Positions 21,547 through 29,600 of a DNA stretch of 30,000 bases are shown here, one piece after another (position 1 is the stretch's first letter; each line of letters opens with the position of its first letter). A program made the position numbers and the translations under genes. This DNA comes from Theodoxus fluviatilis. Its lineage: Eukaryota > Mollusca > Gastropoda > Cycloneritida > Neritidae. The DNA is taken from positions 2,501-32,500 of the forward strand of contig JAWQFJ010016970.1 of NCBI GenBank assembly GCA_034096865.1. The letters are read 5' to 3'. The notes under the pieces are model-generated. The model made no database searches. It was not told the origin of the DNA and saw only the letters and a list, made by a program, of their open reading frames with translations.

Positions 21547-23460
21547 GTGGTGTTGCGAGAAAAACGATCTCGTGAATCGGCCTCAACAAGCCGCTATGGT
21601 AGTCAGCCAGAGTCTGCCTACTCGGGTATTATCGCCTGTACCTGTGGCCTGTTGATCGCGTGTTGTTGCAAAAAGGTGCCGAGTGAATCTCCGACTGCTT
21701 GCTTTGACTTTTCCCAGCGAATTCGTCTTAGCAATGACGTACAGGAGAACCCGGGGCCTGGCTCTGTCGAGGGAATGTCACAAAGCGAGAGTACCGGCGA
21801 CGAAACTAGTGTGCCCAGTTTTGTAGAGCGAATCGAATCTCTGAGTGTTCAAATGAATGAGAGTATGAGCAGCATGATGAAGGCAATGAATGATCGATTC
21901 GATGCTCTCCAAAATGACATTTCGCACACTAAACACTACATGAAATGGCTGGGAGATCAGCAAGAGATATTGAAGTGCGCGATCCAGGAAAGTGAGCGAA
22001 AGTCGCAAGCATGTTACCAGTATCTAATTGGATGGAATCAGTCTATCCAGGCGGAACAGAGTGACTTGAGGGGACGACTGAATGCTTGTATAGAAGACTA
22101 CACCGACAAGCTGGGTGAGGCTGAAAGAGAGAGAGAGAGAGTTGATCAGGACATACGCAGAAATAATGTCCGCATGTTTGGTGTCCATGAGTCCCGTAAA
22201 GAGACCTACTGGGACTGTCTGAGCGCTGTAGTGAATCTGCTCAAGCAAACCATGCCCGATGTTGACTGGAACGAGCGCGAGATCGTGCGAGTGCAGAGGC
22301 TAGGTACGAGGGGCAGAGAGCACGATCGCTCCCGCCCAATACTTGTGTCGTTTGCTACTTGGTCAGGCAAACTCGCACTACTGCAACGAGGAAGAGAACC
22401 TCTCAGGCAAAAAGGCATCAAGATATCGGGAGAGCTGACAGCACGACAAGCAGCTACTCTGCGCGATCTCCGCAGCCAGGGGAAAACAGCATATTTTAGA
22501 AATAACAGGCTGTTTTACCGGGATACGGAGAGACGTGATGCCTATTCCCAGCAGCGTGACGGGAGACTGAGCAGACACCACGATGTCACTTGCGCAGAAG
22601 TGGAGACCGGCCGACGTCGATACTACGGAGGGAGACGACAGAGGCAGCACAGACACTTCACGCCAGGCCTGCAACATCAGTCTGTAAATCAGGAGAAGCC
22701 TCGACATCGACAACAGAGAGACTACACCGTGGATGAGAGGAACCTTATTTTCCTCAACATGCAGATCCCTCCGGAGCCGCCAGAGGGGGAAAACGCACAT
22801 GGAAGTTGTGACGGGCCGGCTGATCTCTCAGAAGATGTGCGTGTTGCGTACAACCCCAACGCACCAGACCGAGATGAGACTAGGGACGGAATTGACCGTG
22901 CGCAGCGTGATGTTACCGGCAGTGCTAGAAACGGAAATCTGGCACCCTCGGATCAGCGACATCCAGTCCATCAGACAGCTGCTGCAGACATTCCGTTGCC
23001 TAGTAGCAAGACAAGCGACGCAATGACGACAGTGTTCGGCGGCCGCTCTGACCCGACCTTGCCCTTGGGGGCACCGAGTTGCAGCGAGCGCGCCGAACCC
23101 GTGCTGACAGGGACGTCCGTGAAAATTAACGCACGTGCGGTGCGCCCGGTGCGCTCGCAAAGTGCAGGTGGCTCTCAAACCTCCCTCCTTGATTGGCTGG
23201 ACCGTCCACCGACGACTAGGTGCACCAATCACGTGTCCGAAGAGACGGGGGGTGGGGAAACGACTGAAAGTGACTGTGATGAGGACGCATTTGCAGATGC
23301 TAGAGCTGATGTTCGGGGATTACTGACCGGCACGCCACAAGTCGAAAACAGTGTGGAAGAGACTGAACACCCGCAGGAAGATGTGTGGAGGAACAGACTT
23401 AGACATACCAAGGCTGCAAAGCCTCATGACTCCACTGCGGCTACATCTTCGCAAACCTGA
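21547..23460 (+). CDS. Retrotransposon ORF1 (RNA-binding protein with 2A-like motif)
   Basis: The ORF1 protein of non-LTR elements coats element RNA and chaperones nucleic acid. The open frame begins just after TGA 21541-21543. Its first codon here is GTG, and the first in-frame ATG is codon 77 (21775-21777). Residues 27-41 form a short hydrophobic, Cys-rich stretch (GIIACTCGLLIACCC). Residues 64-71 are the 2A-like DVQENPGP. Residues 92-205 look coiled-coil, with Met/Leu heptads and an acidic/Arg end (EAERERERVDQDIRR). Residues 206-290 resemble the L1-type RRM (NNVRMFGV, then IVRVQRLG, RPILVSF). Residues 291-326 (IKISGELTARQAATLRDLRS, GKTAYFRNNRLFYRD) match the C-terminal domain. Residues 330-637 are polar and probably disordered; no CCHC knuckles are present. 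ORF2 follows in the same frame after one TGA. Confidence 0.85.
   Translation: MVLREKRSRESASTSRYGSQPESAYSGIIACTCGLLIACCCKKVPSESPTACFDFSQRIRLSNDVQENPGPGSVEGMSQSESTGDETSVPSFVERIESLSVQMNESMSSMMKAMNDRFDALQNDISHTKHYMKWLGDQQEILKCAIQESERKSQACYQYLIGWNQSIQAEQSDLRGRLNACIEDYTDKLGEAERERERVDQDIRRNNVRMFGVHESRKETYWDCLSAVVNLLKQTMPDVDWNEREIVRVQRLGTRGREHDRSRPILVSFATWSGKLALLQRGREPLRQKGIKISGELTARQAATLRDLRSQGKTAYFRNNRLFYRDTERRDAYSQQRDGRLSRHHDVTCAEVETGRRRYYGGRRQRQHRHFTPGLQHQSVNQEKPRHRQQRDYTVDERNLIFLNMQIPPEPPEGENAHGSCDGPADLSEDVRVAYNPNAPDRDETRDGIDRAQRDVTGSARNGNLAPSDQRHPVHQTAAADIPLPSSKTSDAMTTVFGGRSDPTLPLGAPSCSERAEPVLTGTSVKINARAVRPVRSQSAGGSQTSLLDWLDRPPTTRCTNHVSEETGGGETTESDCDEDAFADARADVRGLLTGTPQVENSVEETEHPQEDVWRNRLRHTKAAKPHDSTAATSSQT
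21736..21759 (+). other. 2A-like translational recoding motif in ORF1
   Basis: Codons 64-71 encode DVQENPGP, close to the 2A consensus D-(V/I)-E-x-N-P-G-P. In 2A peptides the ribosome skips the bond between the final Gly and Pro, giving two products from one frame. Here the break would fall between codons 70 and 71 (21756/21757) and give a 567-residue downstream product. The consensus Glu is Gln, so efficiency is uncertain. 2A sequences are documented in ORF1 N-termini of non-LTR elements in several invertebrates. Confidence 0.75.
23458..23460 (+). other. In-frame UGA separating ORF1 and ORF2
   Basis: ORF1 ends ACC-TGA-C, and the frame is open without another stop from 23461 through ORF2. 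The next ATG is at 23527. UGA followed by C is the weakest stop context known in general. Readthrough or reinitiation is possible; neither is shown. Confidence 0.8.
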
Positions 23461-23526
23461 CGTGCAGGCCACGGCCCTGAATCCGCTGAGGCGGAACGAC
23501 GTAGTGTTGTGGGGAGGGGACCTCAG

Positions 23527-25548
23527 ATGGAGTATTCCGTGAGGGACTGTCAGCACCTCGTAAGGTCAGTAGGTCTTTCCATCTTGGTTTGGAACATTGA
23601 GGGACTCTCTTCCAGGCTTGCTGATGCAGATTTCTTGCCATATATTGCACTATTTGATATGCTGTGCTTTTTAGAAACATTTACGGCAGAGACCTTCGAC
23701 TTCTCCATTTATTTTGATGATTACATTGTATACCATTCACCTGCTATCAAGCTGTCCCGCCAAGGGAGGCGTTCTGGTGGAGTGGTGTTTATGGTAAAGA
23801 AAACCTGTGCCTGTCAAGTGGTTCAGATAAAATGTTGCTATGACAATATACTTATACTGAGGTTGAGAAATGTACCCATCGCAGATATCATTCTTATATG
23901 CGTGTACGTACCACCTGTAAATTCGCCTTATTACAGAGACAAAGAAGAAAAATGTGCTGTCCAATTTCTAGAGAGTATTATGCTTGAATTGTTAGAGGCA
24001 TATCCTAGCAATACTGTTATGATTTGTGGAGACCTAAATGCGAGAGTGGGTACATGGAATCTACATACCGACAGGGACAATGATCACGAAAGAGTCTCTG
24101 ATGAGCTAGATATTTGTTTTTGCCGAGATTCTGCAGCTACCAGAAATTCCCAAGATGACACCACAAACCAGTTTGGGGAAATGTTGATAGATTTCTGTAA
24201 ATTATACCACTTATTTATACTGAATGGTAGCAACGAGGGTGATAGCAGTGGAAAATTTACCTACATATCTGAACATGGAAATAGTGTGATAGACTACTGC
24301 TTGCTTACAGAAACGGCCAATGTACACTTTACTGTAGGCAGTAGGATAGACTCCAACCATATGCCACTTGAGATAATATTGGGATCAGAAATATGTCTAA
24401 ACAGAACAAATGAGACTTATAAAACAATCAGCAAATTAACCTGGGATAAAACCAAAGAGACAGATGTCATCGAACACCTCCAGACCTCTTACTTTAGTAC
24501 TTCCCTCAAATTGGCTTTTGAAACTCTTAACACTTGCATAGATTCTACCGTCGAATTGACTACAAAAATTCTCCTTGGGGCAATAGACTGCATGCGTCGC
24601 ACCTACAGAATTAACGAGAGGCTACAAAGTAAAACTACAGATTGGTTTGACTATGAGTGCAGAGACCAAAAGAATAGAGCAAAGAGAGCCCTTATGAAAT
24701 ATAGAAAAACACACCGCAACAATGACAAAGAAGAATACGTGCAGAATAGGAAAATGTATAAACAACTAATACGAGATAAGAAAAAAGAATACCACAAAAA
24801 TGCTTTAAAACTTATTTCAGACAACATGAACAATTCCAGTCAGTTTTGGTCCTTAATACGCAAGAGGACAAGCAGGAGGGCACAATACCCTGATATTAAA
24901 ATGAACACATGGAAACAATATTTTGAGAACCTGTTTAGTCCCGCCCTTAACACTCAGGTGCAAACCAGAGATGATCTCTACAGAGGGGTAACTTTTGATG
25001 ATATTCTGGATGCACCAATTACCTCAGATGAAGTAAACCAAGCAATAACAAAGCTTTCAGGTGGGAAAGCTCCAGGTCTAGACGAAATCCCAGGAGAAAT
25101 TTTCAAGCTGAGTCGTGGCTACATGCTGCCTTTCTTAGTAAGGCTCTTTAATGCCATATATGATGCTCAAACCTTCCCACGAGAATGGAGCAAATCAATC
25201 ACTATCCCTCTGCACAAGCAAGGCAACAGGCTCGACCCCTCAAACTACAGAGGTATATCCCTGTTAAGCACTATGAGCAAGCTCTTTACCTCTGTATTAA
25301 CTAAGCGACTGCATTTATGGGCTGAAGGCAAAGGGAAAATCTGCATGGAACAGGCTGGTTTTAGGACAGGGTATTCTACCGTCGACCACATATTTACGCT
25401 ACACTGCATGATAAACAGACATGTGTATGGAAGGGGCAGAGGGAAACTATATATAGCATTTGTTGATTATAAAAAAGCCTTTGATTCCGTTGACCGCGCC
25501 AGATCCTCTGGAGTACACTTGCTAAAGCACAAGCCTCTGAAAAATTGA
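23527..25548 (+). CDS. Retrotransposon ORF2, 5' part: endonuclease and RT fingers/palm
   Basis: ORF2 nicks target DNA and reverse-transcribes element RNA at the nick. ATG 23527 is the first ATG after the ORF1 stop; the frame is open from 23461. Residue numbers here count from 23509. Endonuclease: Asn in VWNIEGL (29), Glu in FLETF (56), YVPP (133-136), GDLNAR (174-179), FTY (250-252), VIDYCLL (260-266) and SNHMPLEI (282-289), where APE enzymes usually have SDH. RT: SGGKAPGLDEIPGE (517-530), SITIPLHKQGN (563-573), YRGISLLS (580-587), QAGFRTGYST (615-624) and motif A FVDYKKAFDSVDR (651-663) with catalytic Asp 653. Soon after motif A the frame is lost; it terminates at TGA 25546-25548. The remaining RT and C-terminus continue from 25494 in another frame. 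Confidence 0.9.
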   Translation: MEYSVRDCQHLVRSVGLSILVWNIEGLSSRLADADFLPYIALFDMLCFLETFTAETFDFSIYFDDYIVYHSPAIKLSRQGRRSGGVVFMVKKTCACQVVQIKCCYDNILILRLRNVPIADIILICVYVPPVNSPYYRDKEEKCAVQFLESIMLELLEAYPSNTVMICGDLNARVGTWNLHTDRDNDHERVSDELDICFCRDSAATRNSQDDTTNQFGEMLIDFCKLYHLFILNGSNEGDSSGKFTYISEHGNSVIDYCLLTETANVHFTVGSRIDSNHMPLEIILGSEICLNRTNETYKTISKLTWDKTKETDVIEHLQTSYFSTSLKLAFETLNTCIDSTVELTTKILLGAIDCMRRTYRINERLQSKTTDWFDYECRDQKNRAKRALMKYRKTHRNNDKEEYVQNRKMYKQLIRDKKKEYHKNALKLISDNMNNSSQFWSLIRKRTSRRAQYPDIKMNTWKQYFENLFSPALNTQVQTRDDLYRGVTFDDILDAPITSDEVNQAITKLSGGKAPGLDEIPGEIFKLSRGYMLPFLVRLFNAIYDAQTFPREWSKSITIPLHKQGNRLDPSNYRGISLLSTMSKLFTSVLTKRLHLWAEGKGKICMEQAGFRTGYSTVDHIFTLHCMINRHVYGRGRGKLYIAFVDYKKAFDSVDRARSSGVHLLKHKPLKN

Positions 25549-26972
25549 TTAATATGCTAAAATCTATGTACGCCCATGTGAAAACTTGTGTCAGATGGAA
25601 GGGTAACCTCTCAGAGTTCATTAACTGCCCCATTGGCACAAAACAGGGTGCCTTAGAATCACCGATACTGTTTTCTCTCTACATCAACCAAGTAGCAGAC
25701 TATGTACGAGAAAACGGTAAACATGGTATTCAAATGTTAAGTGGAAAGTCGGAGCTTTATCTCCTCATATTCGCGGATGATGTGGCACTTCTGTCGACCT
25801 CACCCACAGGACTTCAAACCCAGATTAACAATCTTGCTAGTGCGTCACAACGCATTGGCCTAGAAATAAACACAAGCAAGACGAAGGTCATGGTTTTCCG
25901 GAGAGGAGGACATTTAGCTCAAGGTGAAAAATGGGTGTTAAATGGGAAACAACTTGAGGTGGTAAACAGCTATAAATATCTGGGTTATATTTTCTCTACA
26001 AAACTCTCAACAACAATATCCTTGGACAGTCTGGCTACTACAGCGAAACGAAAAACAATGCATTTGTTTAAATTGATGTGGAGTCTTAAAAACATGAAAC
26101 CTAAACTATTTTTCCGACTATATGATGCACAAGTTCAGCCTTCTTTACTGTATGCTTCAGAGATATGGGGCCTAAAGGAACACAAACCCATAGAAAAAGC
26201 ACATATGTTTGCTTGCAAACGTTTCCTAAAGGTGGACTGCAGAACGCCTAACAGCTTGGTATATGGAGAAACGGGAAGGTTTCCTCTCGCCATTAATAGT
26301 GCAATGAAAGCTATCAGATACTGGCTAAAACTGACCAAAATGTCTGATGACAGGCTACCTAAGCAAGCCTATCTCATGCTAGCCAATGCAAAGATCCCAG
26401 ATAAACTCAATTGGGCCAAATCAGTTGAAGATACTTTGTGTAAGGCCGGATATGCATATATCTGGAGGAGCGGAGGCATTACTACTACCGAAAGAAGCTT
26501 TCTAAGCAAGCTGAAAATTAGGTTGCTTGATTGTAACAGGCAGACGTGGAACAGCAAAATACACGATAGCGAAAGATTCCGAATGTATAGATCCTTCAAA
26601 ACTACGTTAGAATGTGAGAAGTACCTAGATTTCATGGATATAAAAAAATTCAGAGATGTACTGATCCGATTTAGATGTGGAGTAAATGAGTTGCGAGGAA
26701 ATAATCAGTTCTCGCACAGATATAGTGAAGACCAGCAATGCCCCTTCTGTGGTGTAATAGAAAATGAGAAACATTTTTTGTTCGACTGTCCCTTGTACAA
26801 TGATTTACGTAACAGATACATTAAGGAATATCTGAAATGTCCTGAGGCCACTGATGCTACCTTTTTAATAAATGGATGTGGTTTTATGAAAACACGCAGG
26901 GTGGCAATGTACATTTATTATGCCTTCCAACTACGAGATCAGTGTCTGACTTGTCCAGAACAAATCAACTAA
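25494..26972 (+). pseudogene. Retrotransposon ORF2, 3' part: RT palm/thumb and CCHC finger (frameshifted)
   Basis: This frame opens at 25494 and overlaps the upstream ORF2 part to 25548. Similarity passes from one to the other near 25498-25502, as expected for loss of one nucleotide there; it has no start of its own. Residue numbers count from 25545. RT motif B is GTKQGALESPILF (31-43). Motif C is FADD (76-79), the catalytic Asp pair, with Phe in place of the more usual Tyr. SYKYLGYIFS (142-151) follows at the palm-thumb junction. LLYASEIWGLKEH (201-213) and YGETGRFPL (240-248) are typical post-RT segments. The C-terminal finger is C399-x2-C402-x7-H410-x4-C415 (CPFCGVIENEKHFLFDC). It ends with TAA at 26970-26972. 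No RNase H is visible. Confidence 0.85.
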
Positions 26973-27165
26973 AGCAATGCTGTCTGATTGTACATGTAAA
27001 TAATGTGTCAAATGATTGCTACACTTGCACAACCTAGACAGTAATGTATGCGAGTATGTACTTCCAGTTGTTTATGCCATACCTTCTCAATGTTGATAGA
27101 GAATGCGGAGCTCCTGACATGGAAGCAAGTCATGTATGTACTTGTGATGGGCCGGTGGCCTGAAC
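26973..27165 (+). other. Retrotransposon 3' UTR
   Basis: About 190 bp without ORFs. The final part, GATGGGCCGGTGGCCTGAA, resembles the 3' end of a second element at 27804-27820 (CAATGGGCCGATGACCTAA). Confidence 0.7.
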
Positions 27166-27171
27166 AATAAA
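27166..27171 (+). terminator. Polyadenylation signal AATAAA of the retrotransposon
   Basis: AATAAA directly before the CAGT tail, in the same position relative to the tail as the AATAAA at 27821 in the second 3' end. Confidence 0.7.
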
Positions 27172-27201
27172 GTCAGTCAGTCAGTCAGTCAGTCAGTCAG
27201 T

Positions 27202-27270
<69 letters not shown>
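27171..27270. repeat. CAGT tail and CT array
   Basis: About nine GTCA/CAGT units (27172-27206), the likely element tail, run directly into about 32 CT units ending at 27270. Confidence 0.9.
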
Positions 27271-27272
<2 letters not shown>

Positions 27273-27395
27273 CAGTAATGGTTCACTGAAACAGTTACAT
27301 CGTTTTACATGTATAATTGCTTTTTATGAATTGTTTGTATATTTGCCTGAATGAGTTGCTTGTATGAAAACGATTCCTTACAGAACCACAGTGTT

Positions 27396-27773
27396 GCTTG
27401 TGTCATATCCTAAACCGTAGAGTATCCTAAAACGTAGAGCGTGACCTACTTGCATATTATTAACATGACGAAATATGGGTTTTTATCGTTTTCTTTCACC
27501 TTATTACCCGATCAAATGGTACTTTTCTCTAGAAATGTTTGAGTAATCTCACGTAGCAAAGACTAAAATGTTTGGGTCCGAGATTTCATAAAACGCTCAC
27601 CGTTACAACCGACTAATCACAGTTAAGATAACAAGAGTAGGCAGGGGAAAGTCATCTCTGCGGAACATTGTCCAATCCCAAGATTTGGCGGGTGAACACG
27701 TCATGTTAATAATATGCAAGTAGGTCACGCTCTACGTTTTAGGATACTCTATGGTCTAGGACGTGACACTTGC
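27396..27773. mobile_element. 378-bp MITE with 75-bp inverted ends
   Basis: 27396-27470 and the reverse complement of 27699-27773 are both 75 bp and align without gaps. The inner 52 or so bases (GAGTATCCTAAAACGTAGAG through CATATTATTAACATGACG) match exactly; the outer ends show seven or eight differences. The left arm also has a 16-bp internal repeat (ATCCTAAA(A/C)CGTAGAG). No ORF inside, so non-autonomous. Target duplication not identified. Confidence 0.85.
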
Positions 27774-27855
27774 ATGGGAGCACCACATTCAACATATAAA
27801 TGCAATGGGCCGATGACCTAAATAAAGTTCAGTTCAGTTCAGTTCAATTCAGTTC
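27774..27855 (+). mobile_element. 3' end of a second, related non-LTR retrotransposon
   Basis: CAATGGGCCGATGACCTAA, AATAAA (27821-27826) and a GTTCA/GTTCAATTCA pentanucleotide tail to 27855. The sequence before the tail resembles the main element's 3' end, but the tail unit is five bases instead of four. Upstream sequence is replaced by the MITE, so only about 80 bp remains recognisable. Confidence 0.65.
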
Positions 27856-27856
27856 T

Positions 27857-27870
27857 CCCCCCCCCCCCCC

Positions 27871-27925
<55 letters not shown>
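27857..27925. repeat. Poly-C (25 C) and CT array
   Basis: 25 uninterrupted C followed by about 22 CT units, attached to the GTTCA tail. Confidence 0.95.
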
Positions 27926-27926
<1 letters not shown>

Positions 27927-28886
27927 GGTACGCAATACCAAATCTTCAAAATACAAACTTGCGGTTTCTTGCCACAATAAAATCTGGTATCACGTTATAT
28001 TGTCAGCGCCTGTACGTTTTGCGGCAGACAAACACTGTCTTTATGATTTAATCCGTGACATTGACACAGAAGATTCACACCCCCTTGACCACAGAGCAAA
28101 GCAGTCGTACTGATTTCCGCCGAGGGGAGCTCAATGACTTTTCCCATTTGTGTAGTAGCGGAGCGGAATGAATTGACCCCCTGAGGCCAACAACATCTGC
28201 AAAATGTCATCTACAGCCACGCCGTCAAGGGGAGCGTGAATGGGAATGGAAGAGCACGAGTCAACAACCCAATGGAAAGACTGCCATAGGACACGCTCGC
28301 AGACCTCTCCATTCTCCCGACCTTTCCATCGGTCACGAACCAAGGCGAGTGAGGACGTGCGATGAAGCGACCGTCGTGGAAGTTAACGTGTCTGTAGCCC
28401 GCTTGACCTTCGAACCCGCCGATGGACAAAAGGGACGCAACTCTCCTTTCACGAAGAGCCAGACGATAATGATCCTTTCTGACGGTGCAACGCATCAAGA
28501 CCCTCTGTGCTTGTGAAAACGCGGGACTAAATGAGAGGTTGTCTATTTGCCTGCTCGGCGGACCAAAAGAAGATCTTTGTGATGTTGCTACGAAACAAGC
28601 TACAGGGCATCGACCGGACTTCAACTGGTTAATAGATCCGGATTTAAAAAAAAATTAATACTCTCCTTATACGAGAGATTTCGTAAGATGGCGTAGTGGC
28701 ATAGAAAATAAGACTTGCTTGTTTCGATGAACGTGTCAGATTTTCATTGACACCGGAAACACAGTGGGTACGTTGATAAATACTTGTGTAATTCTCTCTA
28801 TCAAACAAGACGTTAATGAAAACAAAACAAGGAAATGCCTGACTTCATCAACTGGAAACAAAACGTTGAAAGTACGAGAGTTGTAA
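27926..28886. other. Unassigned sequence
   Basis: No gene recognised. Minus-strand frames of 70-137 codons at 28131-28624 overlap each other and have no domain I can name. A run of nine A at about 28646-28655. Confidence 0.35.
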
Positions 28887-28906
28887 TAGTAGTAGTGGTG
28901 GTGGTG

Positions 28907-28975
<69 letters not shown>

Positions 28976-29086
28976 ATAGTAGTAGTAGTAGTAGAAGAAG
29001 TAGTAGTGGTAGAAGTAGTAGTCGTCGTAGTAGTAGTAGTAGTAGCAGTTGTGGTAGTGGTAGTGGCAGTAGTAGTAGTAGTAGTT

Positions 29087-29122
<36 letters not shown>

Positions 29123-29151
29123 ATATTAGTAGTAATAGTAGTAGTAGTAGT
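28887..29151. repeat. GGT/TAG trinucleotide array
   Basis: A GGT run, then TAG/AGT units with GAAG and GTCG interruptions. Poly-Val and poly-Leu frames are artefacts. Confidence 0.96.
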
Positions 29152-29289
29152 TTACACAGAACAAAAGCTAAGAGCGGCGAAAGCTGATTAAAATCTGTCT
29201 TCTTTTCTTCAGATCCATCAAGAGGATATTTCCTACTGACAATCCTATCCAGCCCTTTCTCATATTTCTGTCCGAGTGGTTGTATACCG

Positions 29290-29403
29290 CTACTGCACTG
29301 TCCTATATGGGATCTCATCAAAAGCCACATGAGCCACGGTCGCACCAAAAATATATGCAAGGACCGTTAATAGGAATATCTGCAGCACTGTGGCGTGTAG
29401 CCC
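29290..29403 (-). CDS. Unidentified hydrophobic ORF, possibly an exon
   Basis: On the minus strand, before a stop at 29290-29292, the frame reads a membrane-like segment, LQIFLLTVLAYIFGATVAHV, followed by AFDEIPYRTVQ. It is not low-complexity, and its first half (29404-29535) lies in the GC-rich element next to it. It could be part of a transmembrane host-gene exon, but no splice sites are convincing and it may be chance. Confidence 0.15.
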   Translation of the reverse strand, partial: GLHATVLQIFLLTVLAYIFGATVAHVAFDEIPYRTVQ

Positions 29404-29600
29404 TAAGGCCCGTCGCACACTAGGCGTCCAAGCAGCCAAGCAGCCAAGCAGCTGGCGTATTTTGAACGCGCAGTACAGTGTGCGAGGGTGGCCGCCGGCT
29501 GATTCGGCGGCGCGCGCCCAACCGCTTGCGTCCAAGCGTCAGGCGCTTGGAAGTAGGGTCGTCTCTATTTCCGAGCGCCTAGACGCTTGGACGTGGCCAA
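29404..29600. mobile_element. Candidate GC-rich hairpin-forming MITE
   Basis: Begins AAGGCCCGTCGCACACTAGG, has three CCAAGCAG units, and contains inverted matches: GCGTCCAAGC (29421) against GCTTGGACG (29584-29592), CGTCCAAGCG against CGCTTGGA (29529-29551), and GCACACTA against CAGTGTGCG. GC content is well above that of its flanks. Ends are not defined. Confidence 0.4.

Larger units (their letters stand above)
21544..27206 (+). mobile_element. Near full-length APE-type non-LTR retrotransposon
   Basis: ORF1, ORF2 and a 3' end lie in order on the plus strand. ORF1 holds a 2A-like motif, a coiled coil and an L1-type RRM/C-terminal region. ORF2 has an APE-like endonuclease, a reverse transcriptase and a CCHC finger; no RNase H domain was seen. 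The 3' UTR (26973-27165) ends in AATAAA and a CAGT microsatellite. The 5' boundary is not determined: the 21108-21540 region may be 5' UTR or host DNA, and no target duplication was found. Clade is not assigned; the combination fits the 2A-bearing families described in CR1, L2, Crack, Rex1 and Ingi groups. ORF2 carries one frameshift. Confidence 0.9.

Noticed and set aside
25494..25548. Programmed -1 frameshift in ORF2
   Set aside because: No slippery heptamer is visible at 25495-25502 and the position inside the RT palm makes a simple deletion or sequence error more likely.
28211..28624. 137-codon minus-strand frame
   Set aside because: Not low-complexity, but no recognisable domain and competing overlapping frames. 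Left unassigned.
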